In this document: piece by piece, positions 34,830 through 45,471 of the stretch | Position numbering within the stretch: the stretch's first letter is position 1 | How the letters are laid out: each line of letters opens with the position of its first letter | From: Gnetum montanum | Taxonomy: Eukaryota > Streptophyta > Gnetopsida > Gnetales > Gnetaceae | Length of the DNA stretch: 64,000 nt | NCBI GenBank assembly: GCA_015680685.1 | Contig: MNCI01008279.1 | Location: forward strand, 889,600-953,599 | Direction: 5' to 3' | Translations under genes and position numbers: made by a program | The notes under the pieces: generated by a model | Seen by the model: only the letters and a program-made list of their open reading frames with translations | Database searches by the model: none | Told to the model about the DNA's origin: nothing

Positions 34830-36502
34830 ATTACTAATGTTTGGTTTTTACCTTTAAATTACAATGTTGATACTAAGGTATGTTTCTTTTGATATGGTAG
34901 GCAATGAGTCCACTTCATCCATACATCCACTAGTTTCTATGGTCTCTCTTGGCTTGGAAATGTATAGCCCCCTTTCTAATAAGAACTTTAATGAATCGGT
35001 GACTGGGTAATTCTCAAACCAAGGAAGGACTCAAGGATTGAAAAGGGTGTGCCTTCAAGGGAACTTGATGCATTTGTGTTGGCCATTCTCTTGGGTGCTT
35101 GGATGTTTTCTTCTTGAGTTTTCTTGTCGTTCTAATGTTACCCAATTATCGGAAGTTGAGTCAATAAAAATAAGAAGTCTTTGCATGGTGTGGTTCTCAC
35201 GCATAAAAACACAAAATATAAAACAAAAAAAACAAAGAGAAAACAAAGAAAGTGAGAATTCAAAGCACACCCCTTAGACTAAATAATCCTTTGGGCTATA
35301 AGCACTGGTTATGGAACTAAAAAATGTTCCCTCTAACTAAGGCCCTTCTCGCTTCCCATTTTCTCCTCCTTTGTTTAGTTAGAATGGTGGTGGCTCTTTG
35401 GAGGTGCATTCTTGTTACTTCAAGAGGATGAATTGGCCAAAGGAATTGATGCGAAGTCACTGGATGTGGTTGGTTTGAGGCCAGAGTTGGAATGAGATTT
35501 GTCAAGTCACATTAATCATGCAATACACAAGGGGTTGTACACCACCTTGTTCTTGGGATTCCATTCCATCCTCTTCTCTCCACCCTTCTCTCCATTGTTC
35601 ACCTCATTGTCGGTTGTATCATTAGTGTGTATTTTGGTTGATGCATTGTTTTCTTTTTGGTAAATTCTTGCGATTAAGACTTTAACTCTTGTTCCAAATG
35701 ACATTCCTAGAGCCTACAGACTCTTTGGATGTGGGTTTGTTAGGGAATTAAGGGCATGAGCCTGCTTTGGGAAGGACCCACTGACACTTCTATTTTGTGC
35801 ATCCGTTAACTTCTTTTCCCTAACATTTTGCAATTAATTTTATTTTTTCATTCCCATATTGACATCCATTTCATCGATTTCTTAGTTGTCTCTTTTTATC
35901 CATCTTCTTATTCTTATTCTTTCTCTAGTCTCTCGCTACCGGAGGCTCACGATTAGTCATGGGGGTATGGGGCCCAATTTTTTCGATTTTCTCCTAATCC
36001 CTACACCTTCGGTAGTCATCATTATTATATCCCCATATTCAAATCATCCATACCACAACCTAGCCAATGGACCCTTTCATTGTAGGAAGGTATCAAGTAC
36101 ATTGAAATTCATCTACCCTTGCTAATATAAGACTGTGTTGTGTGTGCAGATGGCGATCATGCAATAACGGATTGGATCTGGAGGAAGCACTTGGAATGAA
36201 GCGATGCTAAAGCAACTATGCAAGGATCAATATCAATGATGCACTTATGGATGGACAATGAAAGGTGCAATCTTGGCGTTGGCGGTAGCAAGACTTTTTC
36301 TCTCTTCTCTCTTCTCTTTTCTCTCAGTTGCCAAATGATGCCTAATGTCAATGTAATAAGGTGTTCACCCTTGTTGTCATGAACACCAGTTTTGTTGTGT
36401 CTTGTAATGATGATCCGTTCACATGTCATCCCATTAGTTTCATTTGAGTTAATAATCTCATACCTTCCAGATATTATTGTAATGAACTTGAGGATGAGTT
36501 TT
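34830..36502 (+). other. 3' noncoding domain of element C
   Basis: 1.67 kb without RT or other pol coding. It matches 40560-42835 of D in several blocks (for example AGGGAATTA ... GGGAAGGACCCACT / GGGGAGGACCCACT) and the reverse complement of about 61310-63000 of E. It ends in AACTTGAGGATGAGTTTTCA before the PPT. No fixed ORF is conserved by eye. Confidence 0.6.
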
Positions 36503-36520
36503 CATTTAGTCATGGGGGTA
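36503..36520 (+). other. Polypurine tract, element C
   Basis: CATTTAGTCATGGGGGTA directly before the 3' LTR start TGATGGG. Equivalent to 42836-42853 in D and 61288-61307 (minus) in E. It primes plus-strand DNA synthesis in LTR retrotransposons. Confidence 0.7.
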
Positions 36521-37287
36521 TGATGGGATGTGATATCGCATGGGATGCGATATCGCGTACGCGATATCGCAGTGCACCATCATATCTATAAATAAGAGGC
36601 AGCTTTCCCTTGTTTCATCATCCTAGGCTAGATAGTAGGGAAACTTTGGTAGATTGATCACTCCAAAGATAGAATATTTTCCATGTGCCTGTAGTAGGAG
36701 TCCCAAAGTGAACGGATCTTTATTCAAGCAGACATTGTACCTAAACACAAGTTTGTGTATGGCAATAAAGATGAGCTTCATGGATAAACCTTGTAGTGCA
36801 TGGAATAGGATTTTATTACTATTATTTATTACTTGTTATTTACTGTTTTCCTTCTCAACTCTTCTCTCCTAGGTAGGTGCCTCAATACAACCACTTCGAG
36901 CACGTGCGTTATGCATGGTGATCCCAACAATGATTAGCATTTGGTAACCACAATTGCATTGATTCAGGGTGTGTATGGTAAGTGGGAACGGATGTTGACG
37001 CTAGGTAATTTAGACTTAGTTCATTAGTTAGAGTTAGTAATTAGTTTCTCAACCCTTCACCTTGTTAGCATAGGAGACATAAAACATAAAAATCATAAAA
37101 ATCATATACCTCAGACTTACTTAACCATACACTGTGACAACTACAAGTAAGTCTAGGAAGAAAACAAATGATTAACCCTAAGTGTTCCATGGGGCGTGTA
37201 GGCACTTAAACTGTGGAGTTCAACCAAATCGCGCATGCTAAGCTCATATTCGTATGGTTGAGTGTAGGGGTATCTTACCACTCATCA
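36521..37287 (+). mobile_element. 3' LTR of element C
   Basis: TGATGGGATGTGATATCGC ... CCACTCATCA. It contains GATGCGATATCGCGTACGCG at about 36547, i.e. the full 20-base palindrome, and TCTATAAATAAGAGG. The palindrome is better kept here than in the 5' LTR. Confidence 0.9.
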
Positions 37288-37453
37288 AATATATTACTTA
37301 ATCAAAATCTATGCAATGTTATCATAACATCTTAAGAACAAATACTTATTGTATTAAGTATAAGAGATACATAAGTTAACTATAAGAACCATTTTACAAA
37401 TCCATAACATGACCTCATAAAAAAAACAATGCTTGAATCCTTTGTTTACAAAG

Positions 37454-38292
37454 TGATGAGTCATGAATTTGTTGGCTGTGATAGCATAGCCGTGATATAT
37501 TAGCCCTGTTGTATCAGTAGCCGCAATATCGTAGCAGCCGTGATATCGCAGCCGCGATATCACGTACGTGATATCTCGTACGCGATATCGTAGTGCGCCG
37601 TAATTTCTATAAATAAGAGGTGGCTTTCCTAGTTTTAGGCATTAGTTATTAATTAGGAGTTAGAAGTAGTGAAGCTCTGGCAGTTTGGCCACTCCAGAGA
37701 TAGTTTATTTTCCCATGTCTACCCGTAGTGTGGTGAATGTAATTGTACGACATCCTTTACTCGAGTGTGACATACTTGGACATGCACATGACTGGAAATA
37801 AAGATCGAGATTACTTCATCATTATAGCAGTCACTTTGTTTATTTAATTGTTATAATGTAGAATGAGTATGACTTGATTACGAGCACCTTCGTGTGATTA
37901 CTTGGTAACCTAGTGGCATACCTAGGATCTACGCTTGGTAATCCTAGTGGTAGTCGTGCACCAAGATGTGTACGGTTAGTCAAAGAATCGGTTGCTCATT
38001 GCACTTAGGCTAAATTAGATTCTCTTACCCTTTTCCTCCTAGCTTAGCTTAGTTAATACTATTTTCCACTGCCTTCAGGAGTAGCATTAGAATTAGGAAA
38101 CACATCATACACCTCATCTGGACTAAACCATACATGACAAATATAATACTAGTCTAGGTGGGAAGAAAGCAAACTGTGACCTAAGGATAACTATCTAGGT
38201 TCCACAACTAGTCCATCTGCGGAGTTCGATCGGATCGCGCGTGCTATGCTCGTTTCATATGGTTGAGTGTAGGGGTACCTCGCCACTCATCA
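37454..38292 (+). mobile_element. 5' LTR of element D
   Basis: TGATGAGTCATGAATTTG ... CCACTCATCA, 839 bp. U3 has a run of decayed palindromes (GATATATTAGCC, GCAATATCGTAGC, GATATCGCAGCCGCGATATC, then ACGTACGTGATATCTCGTACG) ending 25 bp before TCTATAAATAAGAGG. Confidence 0.92.
37485..37618 (+). promoter_or_regulatory. Palindrome array and TATA box of LTR D
   Basis: Alternating GATATC and CGTACG-containing dyads between 37485 and 37590, then the TATA box at about 37607-37614. This is the longest array among the LTRs here, along with its partner at 42880-43030. Confidence 0.55.
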
Positions 38293-38311
38293 TTGGCACC
38301 ATTGCCGAGGA
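38293..38311 (+). other. Primer binding site, element D
   Basis: TTGGCACCATTGCCGAGGA follows the 5' LTR directly; tRNA-Asp type. Confidence 0.8.
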
Positions 38312-38423
38312 TGGTGCTAGTTATCTAAATTAGTTATATCATACAAGGTTGTTGTATAGGACTTAACGATATATCTCTTAAAAAGAAGTAATTATAAAAA
38401 GTCACATCAATTCACACACAACA

Positions 38424-40376
38424 ATGCCTCTTCTACAAGAGCATAATAATGCCACACTTAGTGAGGAATTTCATTGGAGAACCAATGAACTATATGACGA
38501 TGAAGATTGGAGTATACAACCTAAAGTGGGAGTTTCTTCTAAACATGAACAAAAACAGCATCATCGCAACACACAAAAGCCTAACTTACAAGATGACGAT
38601 GAATCCCCACTGGCCACTACAAGCTTAACGTAAATACAAGAGGCTGTTCGAATCTCATGTAGGCATCATAAAGAGAGCCATCTACCCAAGATCGATTTAA
38701 ACAACTTTCCCAAATTTTCAAGAGGCTATGACTTAGATCCGCAACAACACTTACTAGCCTTCTACAATGCCTGCACATGGAATAACGTTGATAACAGTTG
38801 GCAAAAACTTAAGCTCTTTCCTATGACACTCGTTAACCAAGCTAAAGTATGGTATAGATCATTAAAACCAAATTCAATACGACGCTGGTCAACAATGGTA
38901 GAGGTATTTAACGAAAAATATCAAACCTACGCAAGAGTGTCAGCCTTGAGGAAACAAATCCAAGAGTGGAAACAAGCAAAACATGAACCCTTGGACATGG
39001 CCTTAGAAAGATATTACACACTGTTAAACAACTGTTTAGTCCATGGGTTTTCCAAGGAAAGGCTAATGTACCATATTATTGATGGGCCACGTAATGAAAC
39101 AAGAGAGACCTTAGGAATGTATGCCCAAGGTCAATTATACAAGCTACGAACCCATCAAATCCAAGAGCTTATTAAGCGGGTAGCAAAAGAAGAAGGAGAA
39201 TTAGCTAGATGGGAGAATGTTGAAAAACATCAATGGGACCAAAATTTCAACTTAACAAAGGTCCCTGCTCATAACAAGAAGAAATCAACAAATCTCAAGG
39301 TGGAAACATCATCTTTGCCAATACAACAATCGTTAGAAGAAGCCAAGGAAAAGATCAATAAGATGTTGGAATGGATGTATCAAAAGTGTGGAGAATATAT
39401 CAACACCATTGGAGATAGATTTTTGACAACCCAAGAAGTAGGAAAAAATAGTAGACATTCGGAAAAAAAGAATAAAGGGAATAAGTGCTCAACTGCCAAT
39501 TCTATGTATGAATGCAACCTATGCCTGTACGATCACCCCAAGGGTCAATGCCCAATATTGTTACATTTACATGAGCATTGGGGAAACACATTACATTTAG
39601 AGTTCATACAGAGATACTGTGTTCGATCACAGTGGCAACAATCCCAGTCGTGGGGGAGACCACCCTTAGACTGGAGGCACCCTTCATATTTTCTAAACTC
39701 AAATATTTATCACGTTCAACATCCTATTTCTCCAACTAGGCCAACATACTTTGTCTCACCACACTACTATTCTCCACAATACTATCAGCCCATACCTCCA
39801 ACATAGCCACCACCTTATGCACCTTATATTCCTCCTAACTTTCAACATTCTCATCCTTTCCCTCCTTCCTCAATGCCACCAACTGTTCCTAAGGTGTTTG
39901 TGTCACAGCAACAACCCACGAACAACACTTGTGCTACTACTACTAACAGCAGTGAAAAGCCTCCTCAACATCAAAGGCGTCCTTTCTTTAAACATGGCCA
40001 TAGGAAGGGAGAACACAATTCCGAGGCCACTGCACCTTCCAACTTAGCATAAGTCTCACACTGTGGTGCACCCTTACCTTTGAATCTAACGCCTCATGTT
40101 GCTTCATTAGGACCACCAACTAACACTCCAACAACTATATGGCCCAATGAACACAACCATGAGAGACATCATCCTAATCCTTGCATACCATCTAACGGTC
40201 ACAAACATCATAATGGGTCAACTCATTATCTGGGAACTACATCATATAAAGTGCCCCCTATGCTTATTATAATCAAGTGTGTGAACCCTGAGGGGATAAG
40301 TATAGACCGATTCCAATACTTCCAACATGAAAGGATCCTTACCTTTCATTTATTAATCCTTTCCATACTCAACTGA
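38424..40376 (+). pseudogene. Gag of element D, nearly intact (327 open codons)
   Basis: One frame from ATG 38424 to 40376 with only three internal stops (about 38631, 39804 and 40048). The open part 38823-39806 includes RWSTMVEVFNEKYQTYARVS, ALRKQIQEWKQAKHEPLDMA, RETLGMYAQGQLYKLRTHQI and a zinc knuckle CNLCLYDHPKGQC (C-x2-C-x3-H-x4-C), then a Pro/Tyr-rich tail. It is the best preserved gag in the window. The two first stops split an otherwise continuous protein, and no protease follows. Confidence 0.85.
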
Positions 40377-40394
40377 TTAGTTATGGGGGATACC

Positions 40395-42078
40395 CCCCAT
40401 TCTAAATAATAAGCAGGGTTAATAAATATTTTTCATTTTCTTTAATTTTACAACTTTTTATTTTCCAGTTTTTCATTTTTCAACTTTTTGTTTTATCTTT
40501 TTGTCTTTTTATCTTTTCATGTGTGTTTTTTTTTGTAAGTAATCTCATCTACAAATAAAACACTCATGTGGATCATTGGTTGAGGTGTGTTTTATGTTAT
40601 TAAGTCATGAGTAGTCAATTATTTGGAATAGTGAGCCCATTACACCCACTCATCCACTCTATTAATAAGAGGTTCTGTTCAAGGGTACAGTGATATTCTT
40701 GAAATTTCTAAAACTTAAAATTAATTTTTTGTTCATTGTACCCAGAATGAAGAAGGATGGACCAAGAGGAAATGATTAGGATGTGAAATCAAGGGAACTT
40801 GTGGATTCTCTTTGGTGACATCTGTGGGAGTTATCATGCAATGTGGTTGTACTAAGATCCTTGTAGATCTAATAAAAAATGGGAGTAAGAGTAATCAAAT
40901 GGGTGAGTAAGAGTAATCAAATGGGCACTTGGAAATCAAGTGCTATTCTAGGGGGTCCCACTGGAAAGACATGCACCCATGCTTGAAGGTTGGCAATTTC
41001 TCTGAATTCAATAAAATTCAAAAAAAAAAAAGAGAAAAAGAAAAACAAAGTGCCATAAAACAAAAATCACTCCTTCCTTAAACCAAAATGCCAAGTGATC
41101 GTATGCCTTGTTGTTTTGGTACTCTTATAGTTGCTCATCATGGGATGAAATAATGCGATGTCACTGTTTAGAAGGATGGACTTGGTCCTGATCTTGGAAC
41201 GATGGGGTAATGACACCTTAATCATGCTTTACACACAAGATTCACTATGCCCTAGGTCAATTACCTCATGTCCCAATCTCGATGATCCCTTCTCTACTTC
41301 GTCTCATCTCACTATTCGTGTAATTGTAGCTTGTGTCCCATGTAGCATAGAATTTTCATCTCATTCCGGTGATATTTACATGTGTGTGTTTTGTGGAGTT
41401 AGTGTGGATTACATTTAACCCTTCTAGTACCCACAGACACTTTAAGTGTGGTTACATAAGGGAATTATAGGTTGAAACCTACTGTGGGGAGGACCCACTT
41501 GTGTAATTTTTGTAATCTTCACTTATGACATAGCTCACATACACCATTTATTACCCTCAGCGTATTGTTCATGATATTCTTTCCCTTATTACTATCCCTC
41601 CGAATCAATGTTCCTATGAACCATTAGATAGCCTTTTTCTCCCATCTGAGGTCTTTATTAATAAACACACCATCATAATTTTTGTGCCTTCAGAACTAGT
41701 TGAATTACCCTAGAACCCTTTAGTCCATATGTCCTTAGTTTACATCGTTTAATTTCAAAGAAATATTAAAAATTCGGTACATTCTCTAAGTGCCCTAACT
41801 TCAATAAAAATATATATATACATGACCCCCCTGTGCTAATCAACATTATTTGCAACTGTTCATGTAGGGGATGTTTTTCAAATTTCTCTCTACGAATTGC
41901 GATTGCGCGTCCCTTGCTTTCATATCCATAACTCGCTTGCTGGTACTCCGATTTTCATTCCATTTGAACCTAGAACCNTCCAATAATTAACATCACATGA
42001 AAATAAAGTAAATCTATTAAGGCAAGTAGTAAGGTATAACCTAACTTTGGTAACAACCTTACTAACGATTGGTCCTGT
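40395..42078 (+). other. 3' noncoding domain of element D (first part)
   Basis: Homologous in blocks to 34853-36100 of C. It starts with a T-rich stretch and the internal PPT-like GATTAGTTATGGGGGATACC (40375-40394). An ambiguous base (N) lies at 41978. No conserved coding seen. Confidence 0.5.
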
Positions 42079-42684
42079 GTGATTGCAAATGACCCTGAAA
42101 CGTGGACAATAGGAAGGTCCTGCTCAAGGTGTGATCAAATGATCTCAGAGAGGTGGAAGACAAAATCCTACTGGACAACATGCAAAATAGGAGGAATAAT
42201 CATTCAGCGTTCATCAAGAAGATCCTCCTACCATACGGTCCTGGCAAGCAAACACAGGAGATACCCTCTCTGAAAGAGATGTCGGTACTTAGGGAAAATG
42301 TACCAATTTTGGCACAATAAAGAAGAAGGCACCATGGTTGACAATTGTTGTGTGACTATTGACTTCTTTGTTCAAGCCATTTTGGAAGTATTAAACCTTC
42401 CGAATATAGGGCCAAAGGTTTCTTAGAACTAGCTGGACACTTTCAGAACTGAGCAACTAAATAAACTATTGACAGAGAATAAAAGGGTGGTGGAAGAAAA
42501 AGAGAAGGCTAACTAGGATGTCTCTATGGCACAAGTGCAAACTTACATGCATGCCAAGGCACTCAAGGCCTTACAAGAGGAGAAACTACAGGCCATACTT
42601 CAACACCATCAAATCCCAAGACTTGGAGAGCAAGAAAAGGAAAAGACACCAATGGAGGAGCCATTGCCACCAGGAACTACATGA
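42079..42684 (+). pseudogene. Accessory ORF relic near the 3' end of element D
   Basis: A single frame of about 200 codons with four stops. Text includes ANDPETWTIGRSCSRCDQMI, MVDNCCVTIDFFVQAILEVL and QLNKLLTENKRVVEEKEKAN, the last with heptad-like spacing (possible coiled coil), and ends PMEEPLPPGTT. I do not recognise the family. Athila elements often have a third (env-like) ORF in this position, but no membrane segment or signal is visible here. Confidence 0.45.
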
Positions 42685-42835
42685 GTTCCACCATTTTGTA
42701 ATCATAAGATTTTCTTTCATGTTATGTCTCACTCCACACTGTGGCATGAATCCATTCTAGTAAGTTAATAATCCCATACCTATCCACTGTGTAATCAATG
42801 GAGCTTGTTCTCTCTGTAACTCGAGGATGAGTTTT

Positions 42836-42853
42836 CATTCAGTCATCGGGGTA
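42836..42853 (+). other. Polypurine tract, element D
   Basis: CATTCAGTCATCGGGGTA directly before TGATGAG of the 3' LTR; preceded by AACTCGAGGATGAGTTTT, also present in C and E. Confidence 0.65.
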
Positions 42854-43890
42854 TGATGAGTCATGAATTTGTTGGCTATGATACCGCAGTCGTGATATAT
42901 CAGCCCTGTTGTATCAGTAGTTGCAATATTGCAGCAGCCATGATATCATAGCCACAATATCGGGTACGCGATATCTCATACGTGATATCACGTCTTCCTT
43001 GCGATATCGTGTACGCGATATCGCAGTGCACTGCAATTTCTATAAATAAGAGGCGAATTTCCTAGTTTTAGGCATTAGTTATTAACTAGGAGTTAGAAGT
43101 AGTGAAGCTCTGGCAGTTTGGCCACACCAGAGATAGTTTATTTTCCCGTGTCTACCCGCAGTGTGGTGAATGTAATTGTACAACATCCTTTATTCGAGTG
43201 TGATGTACTTGGACACGCACATGACCGGAAATAAAGATCAAGATTACTTCATCATTGCAGCAGTCACTTTGTTTATTTAATTGTTATAATGTAGATTGAG
43301 TACAACTTGATTATGAGCATCTTCGTGTGACTACTTGGTAACCTAGTGGTATACTTAGGATCTACACTTGGTAATCCCAGTGGTAGTCATGCACCAGGAT
43401 GTGTACGGTTAGTCAAGGAATCGATTGCTCATCGCACTTAGGCTAGTAACACGGTACGAGTATGAATTGATTCCAAGCATTAAGTGTGACTACTTGGTAG
43501 CCCAGTGGTGTACCTAGGATCTGCGCTTGGTAATCCCAGTGGTAGTCGTGCACGAGGTCCAAGATGTGTACAGTTGATTAAGGAATCGATTGCTCATTGC
43601 ACTTAGGCTAAATTAGATTCTCTTTCCCTTTTCCTCCTAGCTTAGCTTAATTAATACTATTTTCCACTGCCTTGAGGAGTAGCGTTAGAATTAGGAAACA
43701 CATCATACACCACATCTGGACTAAACTATACGTGAAAAATATAATACTAGTCCAGGTGGGAAGATAGCGAACTATGACCTAAGAATAACTATCTAGGTTC
43801 CACAACTAGTCTATCTATGGAGTTCGACTAGATCGCACGTGCTATGCTCATTTCGTATGGTTGAGTGTAGGGGTACCTTGCCACTCATCA
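42854..43890 (+). mobile_element. 3' LTR of element D, with internal duplication
   Basis: 1,037 bp against 839 bp in the 5' LTR. The extra length comes mainly from a second copy (about 43456-43608) of the module at about 43298-43446 (GACTACTTGGTA ... GTGTACGGTTA ... TTGCTCAT) and from an extra GATATC unit in U3. LTRs are identical at insertion, so this change happened after insertion or by template switching during reverse transcription. Confidence 0.9.
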
Positions 43891-45471
43891 CAAAGCTTCT
43901 TAATTGTTAATGTTTTCATAGCACATTTGATCTAACATTCACATAATCTTCTAGAAGCTCCATTCAAGCCTCATATTGAAATATCTACATAAAACACATG
44001 CAAGAAGAACTGGAACACCTTCATCATAGAGGAAATCACTTTGATGTCATGTGGAATAAGTTGGAATATGGGGCACATGCTATAAAGTATACTATTAGAA
44101 TCAATAGCAATTGTAGTTAACTTAACCATTAATCAAAACCATTTACCTAACTACTAATAAATAAGTTATCATATTAACTTTATCATTAATGCATAAGTTA
44201 TCACATTAATTTTATTGTTAATGCATTAATTATTCATTATGTTGAGATTTGTATTAGCAGTGATATTCCATGAGTTACTGCATCAAATGTTAGAATAACT
44301 ACAAAGTTAATACTAAGTTAAACTAGTCATGAAGGACTATTTGGTGTAACACCTCACCTATCTAGTCCAACCCTCATATAAGAAAATATCAACTAATCAT
44401 GCATGTCTACACCAAATGTTGCATTACATTATGGCTAGTATCAACTCTATAGCTACCCTAAGTTTTTAGCTCATCACTATCACCTAAGGTTTCCTAATGT
44501 GAGCTACATGCCACTAGGTTGCTAGAATCCTCAAAATCAAGTTTACCAGAACAAGACTACCCAAGTAATGTACCACTATGTTGACAAAATACTTCATGGT
44601 AAAGACATATATTTTTCTACATTAATAACCTTTTTGTGAAAATCTTGTTAATTAATCAATCTTGGAGGTTAGATTTCCTAGATTTTTAACACTCCAAACA
44701 TGTCCATACATACTTGGAATGTTAGCTAGCTATCACCATTGAAGATTATCATTGATGTCAGATGCCATGTCTATGTTGCTAATTTGAAAAATATGTTAGC
44801 AAGCTATTGTGACTTTTTTATGACCCCTAGATGCATTGCGATTTAGGTCATGATGCATCTAGAAACTACCACTACTAAGAGGAGATGATGCATGTAGAAA
44901 GAGAAATTGAGACACAAAGAAAGGAATGGAAAATATGAAGAATTATAGAAAGTTACAACAAATTAGGGTTAGATTGATCATATGTAATAAGGGTTAGACC
45001 AAAAATGAAAAACCCTAAGCATTTTTTAAGATAAGCATGTCCAAAAATGAAAACCTTCTTTTACTAGTTGATGGATGAAAGGACATTCCTCTATCTTGAG
45101 AGATTAGTAAAGCTTCATCAAGTAAGAACAATTTTAGATCTAGAAATCACCAAGCGATTCGTCATGCACAGCCATGAGCAAGAAAATGGAAGAGAGCATA
45201 ATGCATAATTGATCCTAAAGGAGTCAACATTGCTAAGTATTTGTAGCCATAGCAGGTAGGATTTGAGAAATTTTAGGAATAAAGAGTTAATAATTTATTT
45301 CTAAAAATCAAGTAACATGTACCTACAAAAAGGATCCAATGATCAACTAATGCACTATGTTACTAAAAGAACATGAGAATAAGCTTACTTACTCAAGAAT
45401 GGATTTAAAGGAAAAATAAAAGAATAGCTAGAATAAATCCCAAATTTTTATTTAAAGTATGTCATAACCAT

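Larger units (their letters stand above)
29219..37287 (+). mobile_element. Element C: Athila-like, gag-PR only, complete ends with TSD
   Basis: LTRs 29219-30005 and 36521-37287 flank gag-PR and a long 3' noncoding domain. The 5 bases before (29214-29218) and after (37288-37292) are both AATAT, a perfect TSD. No RT, RNase H or integrase is present, so it is non-autonomous. A solo LTR (33791-34829) is nested inside. Confidence 0.9.
37454..43890 (+). mobile_element. Element D: Athila-like, gag-only, complete ends with TSD
   Basis: LTRs 37454-38292 and 42854-43890 with CAAAG on both sides (37449-37453 and 43891-43895). Inside are a PBS, one gag frame of about 650 codons, a 3' noncoding domain, a small accessory ORF relic and a PPT. 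PR and pol are absent. This fits the class of gag-only LTR elements known in plants, here 6.4 kb. It lies in the third/second piece boundary of the split LTR. Confidence 0.92.

Noticed and set aside
41978-41978. Ambiguous base N
   Set aside because: Single unresolved base in noncoding sequence of element D; no biological meaning inferred.
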